Source of the DNA: Bdellovibrio sp. ArHS
GTDB lineage: Bacteria > Bdellovibrionota > Bdellovibrionia > Bdellovibrionales > Bdellovibrionaceae
Direction: 5' to 3'
NCBI RefSeq assembly: GCF_000786105.1
Contig: NZ_JTEV01000005.1
Location: forward strand, 1 to 60,290
Length of the DNA stretch: 60,290 bases
Notes under the pieces: model-generated
The model's input: the letters and a program-made list of their open reading frames with translations, nothing else
Told to the model about the DNA's origin: nothing
The model's database searches: none
Program-made: the position numbers and the translations under genes
In this document: positions 26,342-34,458 of the stretch, piece by piece
How positions within the stretch are numbered: the first letter of the stretch is position 1
How the letters are laid out: each line of letters starts with the position of its first letter

Positions 26342-28145
26342 AAACTTCATGCATGAGGACTTAGTTAAAACTAAAATCACTTATCCCGAGTTGTTCCGGC
26401 GTCTTTGGCCCTATGCCCGAAAAGAAAAACTTTTGCTCTTTTCCGCCATTGGCGCGGTCGCAGGAGGCGCGGCCGTGGCCCGCCTGATCCCCGCTCTGGT
26501 TGGCTACGCGATCGACCACGGTGTTAAAGAAAAAGACTATAGCGTGTTCATCAACGTCGCCTATGCCTACTTGGTCTTAGAGATTTGCCGCTCGGTATTT
26601 TCTTTTGGAAACGTCTATTTGTTTCAGCGCTTCGGCAACCGCATGCTTTTTCATTTGCGCGAAGACCTGATGTCTCACGTCCAACGCCTGCCTTTGCAGT
26701 TTTTCAATAAAACTCCGACCGGAAGGATTGTCACTCGTCTGACCAATGACGTGATGTCTTTAGGGGAACTTTTTTCGGAAGGGGTCATTGCTGTATTCAC
26801 GCAAAGTGTGGTGATTATTTCTGTGGTTATCGCTCTGTCTTTAATTTCATGGAAACTCACTCTGGTATCCCTGATTCTGGCGCCTCTTTTCATCGGGGCT
26901 TCGATATATCTTAGCAATCGCATTCGCGAGATTTTGCGCGAACAAAAGAAGAAACTTTCTTTGATCAATGCGTTTTTGGCTGAAAATCTGAATGGCATCA
27001 AAGTGGTGCAACTTTACAACCGTTTGACGCGCAATCGCGACCTTTTTGGCGCCCTCTCCATCGACTATCGTGATACGAACATGCGCTCCATTCATGCTTA
27101 TGCGCTGATGCAGCCGATTATGAATTTATTTAATGCGGCGACCATCACCTCGGCCCTTTATTTCGGCGGACTGCTAAGCGCGCAAAATTCCATTGCGATT
27201 GGGGCCCTGGTGGCGTTTCTTATGAATATTCAGGACTTCATTCCGCCTTTGCGTGAAATCCTGGAAAAGTATCAACAGTTCCAAAACTCACTGACCAGTG
27301 CAGAACGTATCTTCACCTTGATGGATGAAAAGAAAGAGTTCGAACTGGACAATTTACACAGTCCGAAAGTAGTGCAAGGTGAAATCGAAATTCGCGATCT
27401 GACCTTTCACTACGAGCCCGAACTTCCTGCCGTTTTGAAAAAGATCTCCTTGCACATCAAAGCCGGGGAATCCATCGCCTTGGTGGGCCGTACCGGCAGT
27501 GGGAAGTCGACATTTATCTCGTTGCTGCAACGGTTTTACGATGCACCAGAAAAATCCATTTATGTCGATGGCGTGGCCCTAGAGCGCATCGCCCGGCACG
27601 AGATCCGTCACCACGTCGGCGTCGTCCAACAGGACAATTTCATCTTCCGCGGCACCATTCGCGATAATATCGGCCTGGGGGACCCACGCGTCACAGAAGA
27701 ACAGATCCAAAAGGCGTGTGAAAAAACCGGCTATTTATCGCTCTTAGTGCGCACAGGCCGCGATCTTTACAGTCCCGTCGATGAACGTGGCGCCAATCTT
27801 TCCGTCGGCGAAAGACAGCTTATCGCCTTTGCGCGGATTTTGGCCTTCAATCCTGATATTCTTATTCTGGACGAAGCCACGGCAAATATTGATTCTGAAA
27901 GCGAACACATCATCCAGGAAGCCACCAAAGAGATCACCAAAGGCCGGACCAGCATTATTATCGCTCACCGGCTTTCGACAATTGAACAATGCGATCGCAT
28001 CATCGTTTTAAATCAGGGAGAAGTTGCAGAAGTGGGCTCGCATGCAGAATTGATGAAAGCCCGTGGTCTGTATTATCAGTTTGCTTCTTTAGGTTTGAAG
28101 TCCACCTTGATGGATGCATCAGCGGCAGGGACTGCGGAACCATAG
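26334..28145 (+). CDS. ABC exporter half, catalytically competent partner (BmrD/TM288-like)
   Basis: A 603-residue transmembrane and ATP-binding fusion. Walker A is GRTGSGKST and Walker B is ILILDEATANID, with the catalytic Glu present. The signature is altered to NLSVGERQL. In heterodimeric exporters the degenerate site is built from the partner's Walker motifs and this half's signature, so the two proteins complement each other exactly. ATG 26334 with AGGGGGAT upstream is the start. The last 70 bases overlap the convergent VWA gene. Confidence 0.92.
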   Translation: MSENFMHEDLVKTKITYPELFRRLWPYARKEKLLLFSAIGAVAGGAAVARLIPALVGYAIDHGVKEKDYSVFINVAYAYLVLEICRSVFSFGNVYLFQRFGNRMLFHLREDLMSHVQRLPLQFFNKTPTGRIVTRLTNDVMSLGELFSEGVIAVFTQSVVIISVVIALSLISWKLTLVSLILAPLFIGASIYLSNRIREILREQKKKLSLINAFLAENLNGIKVVQLYNRLTRNRDLFGALSIDYRDTNMRSIHAYALMQPIMNLFNAATITSALYFGGLLSAQNSIAIGALVAFLMNIQDFIPPLREILEKYQQFQNSLTSAERIFTLMDEKKEFELDNLHSPKVVQGEIEIRDLTFHYEPELPAVLKKISLHIKAGESIALVGRTGSGKSTFISLLQRFYDAPEKSIYVDGVALERIARHEIRHHVGVVQQDNFIFRGTIRDNIGLGDPRVTEEQIQKACEKTGYLSLLVRTGRDLYSPVDERGANLSVGERQLIAFARILAFNPDILILDEATANIDSESEHIIQEATKEITKGRTSIIIAHRLSTIEQCDRIIVLNQGEVAEVGSHAELMKARGLYYQFASLGLKSTLMDASAAGTAEP

Positions 28146-29056
28146 AAACGAATGGCATTCAGGGACTCAATATAGTCCCAGCCATTCACATTACTACGGG
28201 GAATAGAAACTCCGTTGATTTTGACCGTGATGGTCTCAACCAAGGGCTTCTTCGAAAGCTTAAAGTCGGTAAGAATCTGATAAATGCGTGAACGAATATT
28301 CGTCACGGCTGTCGTTAAACTGGAGCTGCAGATAGACTCAGTGACGCCGCCGGAATTTTTGGCGATATCAATGAAGGTCAAACCGGACTCGGAATAATCA
28401 TTGAAGGTTGAACAGTTAGTACTGGTTGGCAAAACACCGATGAAATTAAAAACCCAGGAACGACTGCCATCGACCCAGGGACGCTTTAAAGAATCCAGAA
28501 AGTTCACGTAGTAAGCAACCGGATTAGAAACAGGACTCTTGTCATTTTCATTGGAAAGCGCGATGACAACTAAAAGAGCGTCCTCACGAAAAAAACCCTG
28601 GCCTTCACCAGCCAGATAAGACGGCGATAAAGCAATCTCCATGGATTGCAGGCCTCGCTCATTAGAACTTCCCGCCTCGCCCACGATCATACGATTCTTC
28701 AGGCTGTTGACCAAATCCGGAGTGGACTTTGTGACGAATTTTGGTGACCCGATGAATTTGCCGCCATCAGGATTGGTGCCACCTACGCTCGTCGTCACTA
28801 CCGCCATGTGATAGTCCATTTTTAACGAGTTCAGCTTCGTCACTAAATCTGGAATCTGCGTAGAAAGATTCTGCTGATGTTTCAGCATCGAAGCCGAGTT
28901 GTCGACGATCCAAAGAATATCCACTTTATTATTGTAAGTAACGTTTTGATCGAAGTTGTTCGAATCCGCTGGTAAATCAAACTTCACATCCTGTGCGCAT
29001 GCCAGGAGCATCATTGCACTGACACCCACCAACAATACTGAAAATCCTTTTTTCAT
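28076..29056 (-). CDS. VWA-domain lipoprotein
   Basis: A 326-residue protein with a lipoprotein signal (MMLLAC, C20). A von Willebrand A domain follows, with the metal-site motif DNSAS (D52, S54, S56) in VDILWIVDNSASM. VWA domains bind protein ligands through a metal ion. The C-terminal 60 residues look like a beta-sandwich (VETITVKINGVSIPRS). It is anchored in the membrane facing the periplasm or surface. Its 3' end overlaps the convergent exporter gene by 70 bases. Confidence 0.85.
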   Translation of the reverse strand: MKKGFSVLLVGVSAMMLLACAQDVKFDLPADSNNFDQNVTYNNKVDILWIVDNSASMLKHQQNLSTQIPDLVTKLNSLKMDYHMAVVTTSVGGTNPDGGKFIGSPKFVTKSTPDLVNSLKNRMIVGEAGSSNERGLQSMEIALSPSYLAGEGQGFFREDALLVVIALSNENDKSPVSNPVAYYVNFLDSLKRPWVDGSRSWVFNFIGVLPTSTNCSTFNDYSESGLTFIDIAKNSGGVTESICSSSLTTAVTNIRSRIYQILTDFKLSKKPLVETITVKINGVSIPRSNVNGWDYIESLNAIRFYGSAVPAADASIKVDFKPKEAN

Positions 29057-29103
29057 AGTCCCTCTATACCTGATGAAGGGTTTGGCAGGCCCTTCCGAAA
29101 AAG

Positions 29104-29889
29104 TTAAGCTGCCTTCGTTGTAAAGTTCTTAATGCTTTCACGCACAGACTGACTGAGTGTCGTGAATTTTACGCCGTACTTCACAGGCTCGGCATCTGTG
29201 GGTGCATCCTTCACAAACTGCTTGCTGACGATCTGGCAAACAGCATTGAAAGGAGGGACTCCATCGCCGGGTTGAAAGTGCAAGAAGAGAGACTGACCTG
29301 GTTGTAAATTTGGAGTGTCGATAAGAACCCCGGCTCCACCGGCACTGATTTCCAATGCCTGACCGCGGAACACGGTTTTATTATTATGAACGATCAACGA
29401 AGCTCCGTAAGAAGCCCGCGCATGACGGCGACGGAAAAAGACTTCCGCAACGTCGGTGTCTTTCGAGTCTTTCATGCCGCGGATATTTTGCGCCGAAAAC
29501 TCTTCCACCTCGGCCACTCGCTTCCATGCCGGAAGTTTCGCATGCCAGATGTAGTCGTATTCAAACAAAGTTTTTTCTTGCAGCATTTGCACAAGCTCTA
29601 AACGACAAAACGGACCGTAGTTGTTTCCCTCTTTAAGGATAAACCACTCTTTGTCTTTAAAGTTTTTCGCTCCTGCAGAGGGCACAGGACCTGGACGAAC
29701 CGAGGGCTTTTGCGCCAACTTCGCTGCAAATTCCGGGTGTTCTAACAACATCATCCATTCGCCAACGTTTTCATCGTAAACGTAGTCTGTCCACTGATGC
29801 TCTTGGGCCTCGATCTTCTTCAAAACCGTCTCATGTGTGTACGGTCCGATGTGGGTCCCATTGTTAGATAAATAGTACTGTTTTGCCAT
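29104..29889 (-). CDS. Double GYF-like plus PilZ domain protein
   Basis: A 261-residue cytoplasmic protein. Two GYF_2-like modules occur (HIGPYTHETVLKKIE near residue 13 and NYGPFCRLELVQML near residue 90); GYF folds bind proline-rich peptides. The C-terminal PilZ domain (about 145-258) has an arginine cluster RRRHAR and EISAGGAG, close to the RxxxR and D/NxSxxG motifs that bind cyclic di-GMP. The Glu in place of D/N is unusual. AGGAG precedes the start. It probably links c-di-GMP to a protein complex, perhaps motility. Confidence 0.85.
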   Translation of the reverse strand: MAKQYYLSNNGTHIGPYTHETVLKKIEAQEHQWTDYVYDENVGEWMMLLEHPEFAAKLAQKPSVRPGPVPSAGAKNFKDKEWFILKEGNNYGPFCRLELVQMLQEKTLFEYDYIWHAKLPAWKRVAEVEEFSAQNIRGMKDSKDTDVAEVFFRRRHARASYGASLIVHNNKTVFRGQALEISAGGAGVLIDTPNLQPGQSLFLHFQPGDGVPPFNAVCQIVSKQFVKDAPTDAEPVKYGVKFTTLSQSVRESIKNFTTKAA

Positions 29890-30109
29890 GTGCGAATACT
29901 CCTTGGGAAGTCTATCGGCACAAACAAGACCTGACTTAACTGTAGGAAATTAGACAGTTTATTAAAGAAAATTCGTTATGTTTCGTCGAACTTTTCGACA
30001 ATAAATAGAGTTAAAGCCTTCCTCGGGAAAGCCCGATCAGATTACTAGCAGCTAAGGTTTCTAAATTTTAAACCGATGATAGTTTATGGTTTTTGTACAG
30101 AAGAAAGAA

Positions 30110-31024
30110 ATGAAGACTCGAAAAAATATCCTAATCGTGGACAACAACTGTGAATTAGAACAGCTCGTCAGAGAGCCGCTGTTTAAACAGCTGGAAAACT
30201 CAGCGGTGTCGCCTATTCTTGTTCGGGCTAAAGACGGCGCGGAAGCTGCGATCAAGTCTGAAAATCAAAAATTCGACATGGTGATTATCGATACGGAAGT
30301 GCCTCGTCTGATGGATGGCGGCTTCGTCTATGGTATTCACACTTACAAAAACACGCAGGACGCCGACATTATCGTGATCTCACAAAAAGAAGCCACAGAC
30401 CTTCCCGATTCCTTGCGAGACTCGAAGTTTTTTAAGAAACCAGTTTCTCCTGGTGCCTTGATTGACGCTATGATTTCAATTCTCAACATTCAGCACCATG
30501 GAGCTGCCAAAGACGTCGTCCCTCCCGCAGCCGCAGCAAAATATGCTGTCGATGTGCGAGTTATCAATGCCGTGATCAAAGCAACCACGAATGTGCTTGC
30601 GCAATTTGGTGTGACTTCCGTCGAGATGGGAAAAGCGGGTCCGAAATCACCGCACGAACCATTGATGGGCGAAGTCTCTTCAGTCATCGATATTAAGAGT
30701 CAGTCGTTCCAAGGGCATCTGATCATCTCTTTCGACAAAGGCAGCTATCTTGAAGTCGTTTCGACAATGCTGATGGAAGAGCAAACGGAGCTTACCAAAG
30801 ATAATCAAGATGCTGTCGGTGAGATCAATAATATTATTTTCGGTAATGCCAAAGCAGAGATCACAAATTATGGTGTGCAAATGACAGTTCCCAAAGTGTT
30901 ATTAGGCGCTGGACAAACAGTCCATTCCGCACCGGGTTCTGCGGGTATGATGATTCCCTTCACGACCGGCAAAGGGCACTTTTACTTGACGGTCGTCGCA
31001 TCGCCTCTTGTTAAAGTCGCTTAA
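30110..31024 (+). CDS. Receiver plus CheX-like phosphatase protein
   Basis: A 304-residue protein (an ATG at 30086 would add 8 residues). Residues 6 to about 125 are a receiver domain with phospho-acceptor D61 (VIIDTEVP), S91 and K110 (FFKKP), but the second acidic residue of the pair is Asn (IVDNN: D11, N12), which may change metal binding. Residues 145-304 resemble the CheX/CheC phosphatase fold, with VGEINNIIFGNAK carrying the E-x-x-N catalytic pair. It may dephosphorylate CheY in the chemotaxis pathway. Confidence 0.82.
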   Translation: MKTRKNILIVDNNCELEQLVREPLFKQLENSAVSPILVRAKDGAEAAIKSENQKFDMVIIDTEVPRLMDGGFVYGIHTYKNTQDADIIVISQKEATDLPDSLRDSKFFKKPVSPGALIDAMISILNIQHHGAAKDVVPPAAAAKYAVDVRVINAVIKATTNVLAQFGVTSVEMGKAGPKSPHEPLMGEVSSVIDIKSQSFQGHLIISFDKGSYLEVVSTMLMEEQTELTKDNQDAVGEINNIIFGNAKAEITNYGVQMTVPKVLLGAGQTVHSAPGSAGMMIPFTTGKGHFYLTVVASPLVKVA

Positions 31025-31194
31025 TTCCTCGCGTTTTAAATGTCAGTTTTCTGTTGTGGCGCAGTACGCATTTTATTAAGTACTTGCTTCGCTGCCTAAT
31101 TTCATATTTAAACTTCATACGTTCCGTATATGCTGTGAATAGGGCACAGCGTTTCTACAAGGCACCAAAAATGTCTGTCTATGGAGGGGTTTAT

Positions 31195-32055
31195 ATGACA
31201 GCAAGTTTTCTGTCGGTTCTGTTCGTTCTTTTTTCTGGGTCGTCTTTTGCAGCGACATATTCTCAACAAATTCCATACTACGGCGAAGATTTTTATAATG
31301 ATCTTTCTTCGGGTGTTCAAAACGAAGAGCTGGTCGCGCGCTTACAAACAGTGTTGCGCAGCCAGCATCGTGTGATTCCTGGGCAGATGGATGAAATCAC
31401 CGATAACTGTAATGGCACGAAGGGTTGTTACCAACATATCTCGTTGGGATATGACCGTGCCCGTATCTTCCTTCTGGGCGTTTACTATCTTGTCGACGAA
31501 GGAAATGGCAACTACGGTCTTCCTGATGTCTACTGTGCGAACATCCGATATAGCAATGAGTTCCGCGGAACACCTCCGGGCCCTCGCACGATTCCTGATA
31601 GCACGACTTTAAATACAGAGCACACCTGGCCTCAAAGCCGCTTCACTGGCAAATTTGATAAAGGTATGCAAAAATCCGATCTTCACCACTTATACCCTGC
31701 CGACTCTGAAATGAACTCTGTTCGCGGCAACAACGAATTTGGTGAAGTTTCCCGGGACTCAAAAGTTCTTAAATGCCGAGTTTCCCGCACGGGTAAGGGT
31801 ACAGGCGGCGGTGCTGAAATCTTCGAACCACCGACGGGTCACAAAGGAAATGTCGCCCGCGCTTTATTCTACTTCTCTGTCCGCTACAGCACACCAATCA
31901 GCCCGAACCAAGAAAAAGTCCTTCGCAAATGGCATCTAGAAGATCCTGTTGACGAAGAAGAGATGCACCGAAACAACGAAATTCAGAAAACTCAGGGAAA
32001 CCGCAATCCATTTATCGATTTCCCTGAATTAGTCGATTACATCCATAATTTTTAA
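31195..32055 (+). CDS. Secreted endonuclease I (EndA/NucM family)
   Basis: A 286-residue nuclease. After the signal peptide (to about residue 20, SSFAAT) come the family motifs NTEHTWPQSRF (catalytic H143), SDLHHLYPADSEMNSVRGN and FGEV, then GNVARALFYFSVRY and the ending WHLEDPVDEEEMHRNNEIQ. The His-Me fold uses one metal ion and cuts DNA and RNA non-specifically. The longest frame starts 141 bases earlier, but ATG 31195 has GGAGGGG and starts the signal peptide. In a predator it may digest prey nucleic acid. Confidence 0.93.
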   Translation: MTASFLSVLFVLFSGSSFAATYSQQIPYYGEDFYNDLSSGVQNEELVARLQTVLRSQHRVIPGQMDEITDNCNGTKGCYQHISLGYDRARIFLLGVYYLVDEGNGNYGLPDVYCANIRYSNEFRGTPPGPRTIPDSTTLNTEHTWPQSRFTGKFDKGMQKSDLHHLYPADSEMNSVRGNNEFGEVSRDSKVLKCRVSRTGKGTGGGAEIFEPPTGHKGNVARALFYFSVRYSTPISPNQEKVLRKWHLEDPVDEEEMHRNNEIQKTQGNRNPFIDFPELVDYIHNF

Positions 32056-32060
32056 TAACG

Positions 32061-32186
32061 GCACCACTTGCTGGTGCTGCCCATCACGCCAAGTCTGATC
32101 TTCAGATCAGCACTTGGTAGCGGTGGCTTTCCGTTATGCCTTAACTCTGGATTCTCTTTGCTGAGACAGCGATCTATATGTCTCAG
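32061..32186 (+). other. Three tandem hairpins after the endonuclease gene
   Basis: Hairpins in order: GCACCA/TGGTGC (32061-32077), CCAAGT-C-TGATCT with AGATCA-GC-ACTTGG (32089-32117) and CTGAGA/TCTCAG (32161-32186). None has a T tract. The 209-base gap to the convergent thioesterase gene has no supported reading frame. It may be a 3' untranslated region with structure or a small RNA. Confidence 0.45.
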
Positions 32187-32264
32187 CTCTCTATCGAAAT
32201 ATTTTATTGTGAAGAAAAGAACTCCTGCAAAAGAGGACGCCTTCACTGGCGCCTGGATTAAGCT

Positions 32265-32669
32265 CTAATCAATCCCCAAAGCCGCTTTCCATTCCGCGGT
32301 GGGCTCAATTAAACGGCGCTCTTTCATATCGAAAAGACCGAAAACAAAAGTCGCCTCGTTCGCAACACTGCCATCTTCTTTGACCATTTGCTGAAGCATC
32401 GTTGCGATCTTGCCTTTATAGCTGACAACTTTCGAAACAATCGTGATGGTTTCGCGAAGACGAATCTCTTTTAGAAACTTGATGTTCACTTCAAGAATCA
32501 CCGGCCCCATTTTCTTCTGATGAATCTCGTTAAAACCGAAGCCACGCGGTGTAATGATTTCCCAGCGAGCCTCTTCGTAAATTTGCAGATAAGTTGCGTT
32601 GTTGATGTGGCCGTATGAGTCCACATGGTGTTCTTTGATCGTGATTTTAAATGGACTTAACTCCGACAT
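32265..32669 (-). CDS. Acyl-CoA thioesterase, 4HBT hot-dog fold (YbgC-like)
   Basis: A 134-residue hot-dog protein. HVDSYGHINNATYLQIYEEARWE carries the catalytic Asp and the helix motif of the 4-hydroxybenzoyl-CoA thioesterase family. It hydrolyses acyl-CoA; substrate range cannot be read. ATG 32669 has AGAGG 7 bases upstream, while the longer frame starts with TTG. It follows the phn transporter genes by only 9 bases, so it may share their transcript. Confidence 0.88.
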   Translation of the reverse strand: MSELSPFKITIKEHHVDSYGHINNATYLQIYEEARWEIITPRGFGFNEIHQKKMGPVILEVNIKFLKEIRLRETITIVSKVVSYKGKIATMLQQMVKEDGSVANEATFVFGLFDMKERRLIEPTAEWKAALGID

Positions 32670-32678
32670 ATACAACCT

Positions 32679-33692
32679 CTACTTAAGAGCCTCGCGAATA
32701 TGCGCAGAGGCCAAATCCAACGCCCATACTACAACGGCAATCACCGCGATAATACAACCAACTTCCCGCCACATCGCTTGCCCCTGGTACTGAACCAGCA
32801 TGGTGCCGATGCCACCGCCGCCCACCAAGCCTATGATGGTCGCCATACGCACATTGATATCCCAGCGATAGACGGTAAAAGAAATATACGGCAGAAGCAC
32901 TTGAGGAACAATCGCATACCAAATGGTCTGCAGTTTATTGGCCCCCGTCGACTCGATGGCCTCAATCGGCCCTTCTTCGACGGCCTCCACCATCTCTGAA
33001 TATTGTTTGGCGAGCGAAGCAATGGAGTGAATCATCAAGGCCAACATTCCCGCAAAGGGGCCAATGCCGACCCACACGGAAAAGATGATGGCCCAGATCA
33101 GAGCTTCCACCGAACGTGTGACATTCAAAAACGTTCGAAGCAGCAAATAGATCGTTTTGGCGAAAGGCCCCTGCATGATGTTCTTAGCACAAAGAAAACT
33201 GAGAACAAAGGCGGCGGGGATCGCCAGCGTCGTTGCCAAAAAAGCCATGAAGATGGTTTCAATGATATTTAAAACCGCCCGCGGAAGAATATTCCAATTC
33301 GGATCTAACAGACCTTTAAAAAGCCGCATAGCACCCGAGAATCCATTCTCATCTAAAATTTCAATGAGCGAAAACTCGGTTTTATAAATGGCGACAACAA
33401 GGGCCACAGCGAAAGAGACCAACAACTGCCAACCCCAAAAACGACGGAACCAGGGACGATCCTGCAACGTCTGTGACGAGGTCTTAAACAGCACATCCCC
33501 CAAAGTCACGACGTGCCTCATTTTCAGGAAAACACTCAAACCGCAACCGACAGCGAAAAACGCCAAGGCCCAACCGGTCACCAGCGGAAGGTTCAGAAGA
33601 GATTCTTCCGAAGATACAAAGAAGACAATCGCCAAAACTGAAAACAAAAAGCCAAACAGAACACCATCGAAAACTATTTTACGAAATATCAT
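32679..33692 (-). CDS. phnE: Phosphonate-type ABC transporter permease PhnE
   Basis: A 337-residue inner-membrane permease with several hydrophobic helices. The cytoplasmic loop AVEEGPIEAIESTGANKLQTIWYAIVPQV is the EAA motif that contacts the ATPase, in the PhnE form. ATG 33692 has GGAGAGGA upstream and a 14-base overlap with phnC; the frame opens earlier at 33761. The N-terminal 100 residues are longer than in many PhnE. It works with PhnC and PhnD. Confidence 0.9.
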   Translation of the reverse strand: MIFRKIVFDGVLFGFLFSVLAIVFFVSSEESLLNLPLVTGWALAFFAVGCGLSVFLKMRHVVTLGDVLFKTSSQTLQDRPWFRRFWGWQLLVSFAVALVVAIYKTEFSLIEILDENGFSGAMRLFKGLLDPNWNILPRAVLNIIETIFMAFLATTLAIPAAFVLSFLCAKNIMQGPFAKTIYLLLRTFLNVTRSVEALIWAIIFSVWVGIGPFAGMLALMIHSIASLAKQYSEMVEAVEEGPIEAIESTGANKLQTIWYAIVPQVLLPYISFTVYRWDINVRMATIIGLVGGGGIGTMLVQYQGQAMWREVGCIIAVIAVVVWALDLASAHIREALK

Positions 33693-34458
33693 GGGCGTCC
33701 TCTCCGTAGATCCTGTGAAACCATTCTTCGGTGATCTCTTCAGGCTTTCCAGTAAACACAATCTGGCCGTCTTTAAGAGCCACGACCCGCGAAGCGTATT
33801 TGCGAACCAGGGAAAGAAAGTGCAGATTGGCGATCACTGTGATCCCGAACTCTTGATTGATTTTTTTCAAATAGTCCATCACCGCATGCGACGTCGCGGG
33901 GTCCAGAGCGGAAACGGGTTCATCGGCCAGGATGAGTTTAGGATTTTGCGTCAGTGCGCGTGCTATTGCTACCCGCTGCTTCTGCCCGCCGGATAAATGA
34001 TCCGCGCGCTGTAGCGCTTTATCGGCGATCCCCACAAGTTTCAGATTTTGCAATGCCTCTTGCTTATCCTGTTCAGAAAAAAGCCCCCACAGACTTTGCC
34101 AGGTGGATTTTCCCGCCAAACGGGCCATCAGGACATTCTTCAAAACACTTTGCCGCGGGATCAGATTGAAGTGTTGAAAGATCATGCCAATATTTTTGCG
34201 CAGTCGACGAATGCTTTCACTTTTTTGGATTGATCCCACCTCTTCGCCCTCAAAAAAGATTTGCCCCGATGTGGGCTCATGCAATCTATTCAAACAGCGA
34301 AGCAAAGTCGATTTTCCTGAACCACTCAGACCGATAATCACCAGGAATTCTCCGGGCATGACTTCCAGATCCACCCCTTTCAAAGCGCGCACACCGTTGG
34401 GATAGGTCTTCGTCAGATTTCGCACACTCAATAAGGGAGTCTTCACTTTATTTTCCAT
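33679..34458 (-). CDS. phnC: Phosphonate-type ABC transporter ATPase PhnC
   Basis: A 259-residue ABC ATPase. Walker A GLSGSGKST, signature LSGGQKQRVAIARAL, Walker B LILADEPVSALDP and the H-loop NLHFLSLVRKYA are all present. Length and the MIFQHFNLIPRQSVLKNVL Q-loop region match PhnC. It overlaps phnD by 11 bases. No regulator or C-P lyase gene is adjacent. Confidence 0.93.
   Translation of the reverse strand: MENKVKTPLLSVRNLTKTYPNGVRALKGVDLEVMPGEFLVIIGLSGSGKSTLLRCLNRLHEPTSGQIFFEGEEVGSIQKSESIRRLRKNIGMIFQHFNLIPRQSVLKNVLMARLAGKSTWQSLWGLFSEQDKQEALQNLKLVGIADKALQRADHLSGGQKQRVAIARALTQNPKLILADEPVSALDPATSHAVMDYLKKINQEFGITVIANLHFLSLVRKYASRVVALKDGQIVFTGKPEEITEEWFHRIYGEDAHDIS

Noticed and set aside
32068-32268. 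66-residue plus-strand frame after the endonuclease gene
   Set aside because: It starts with TTG inside a hairpin, has no SD site and runs into the convergent thioesterase gene.
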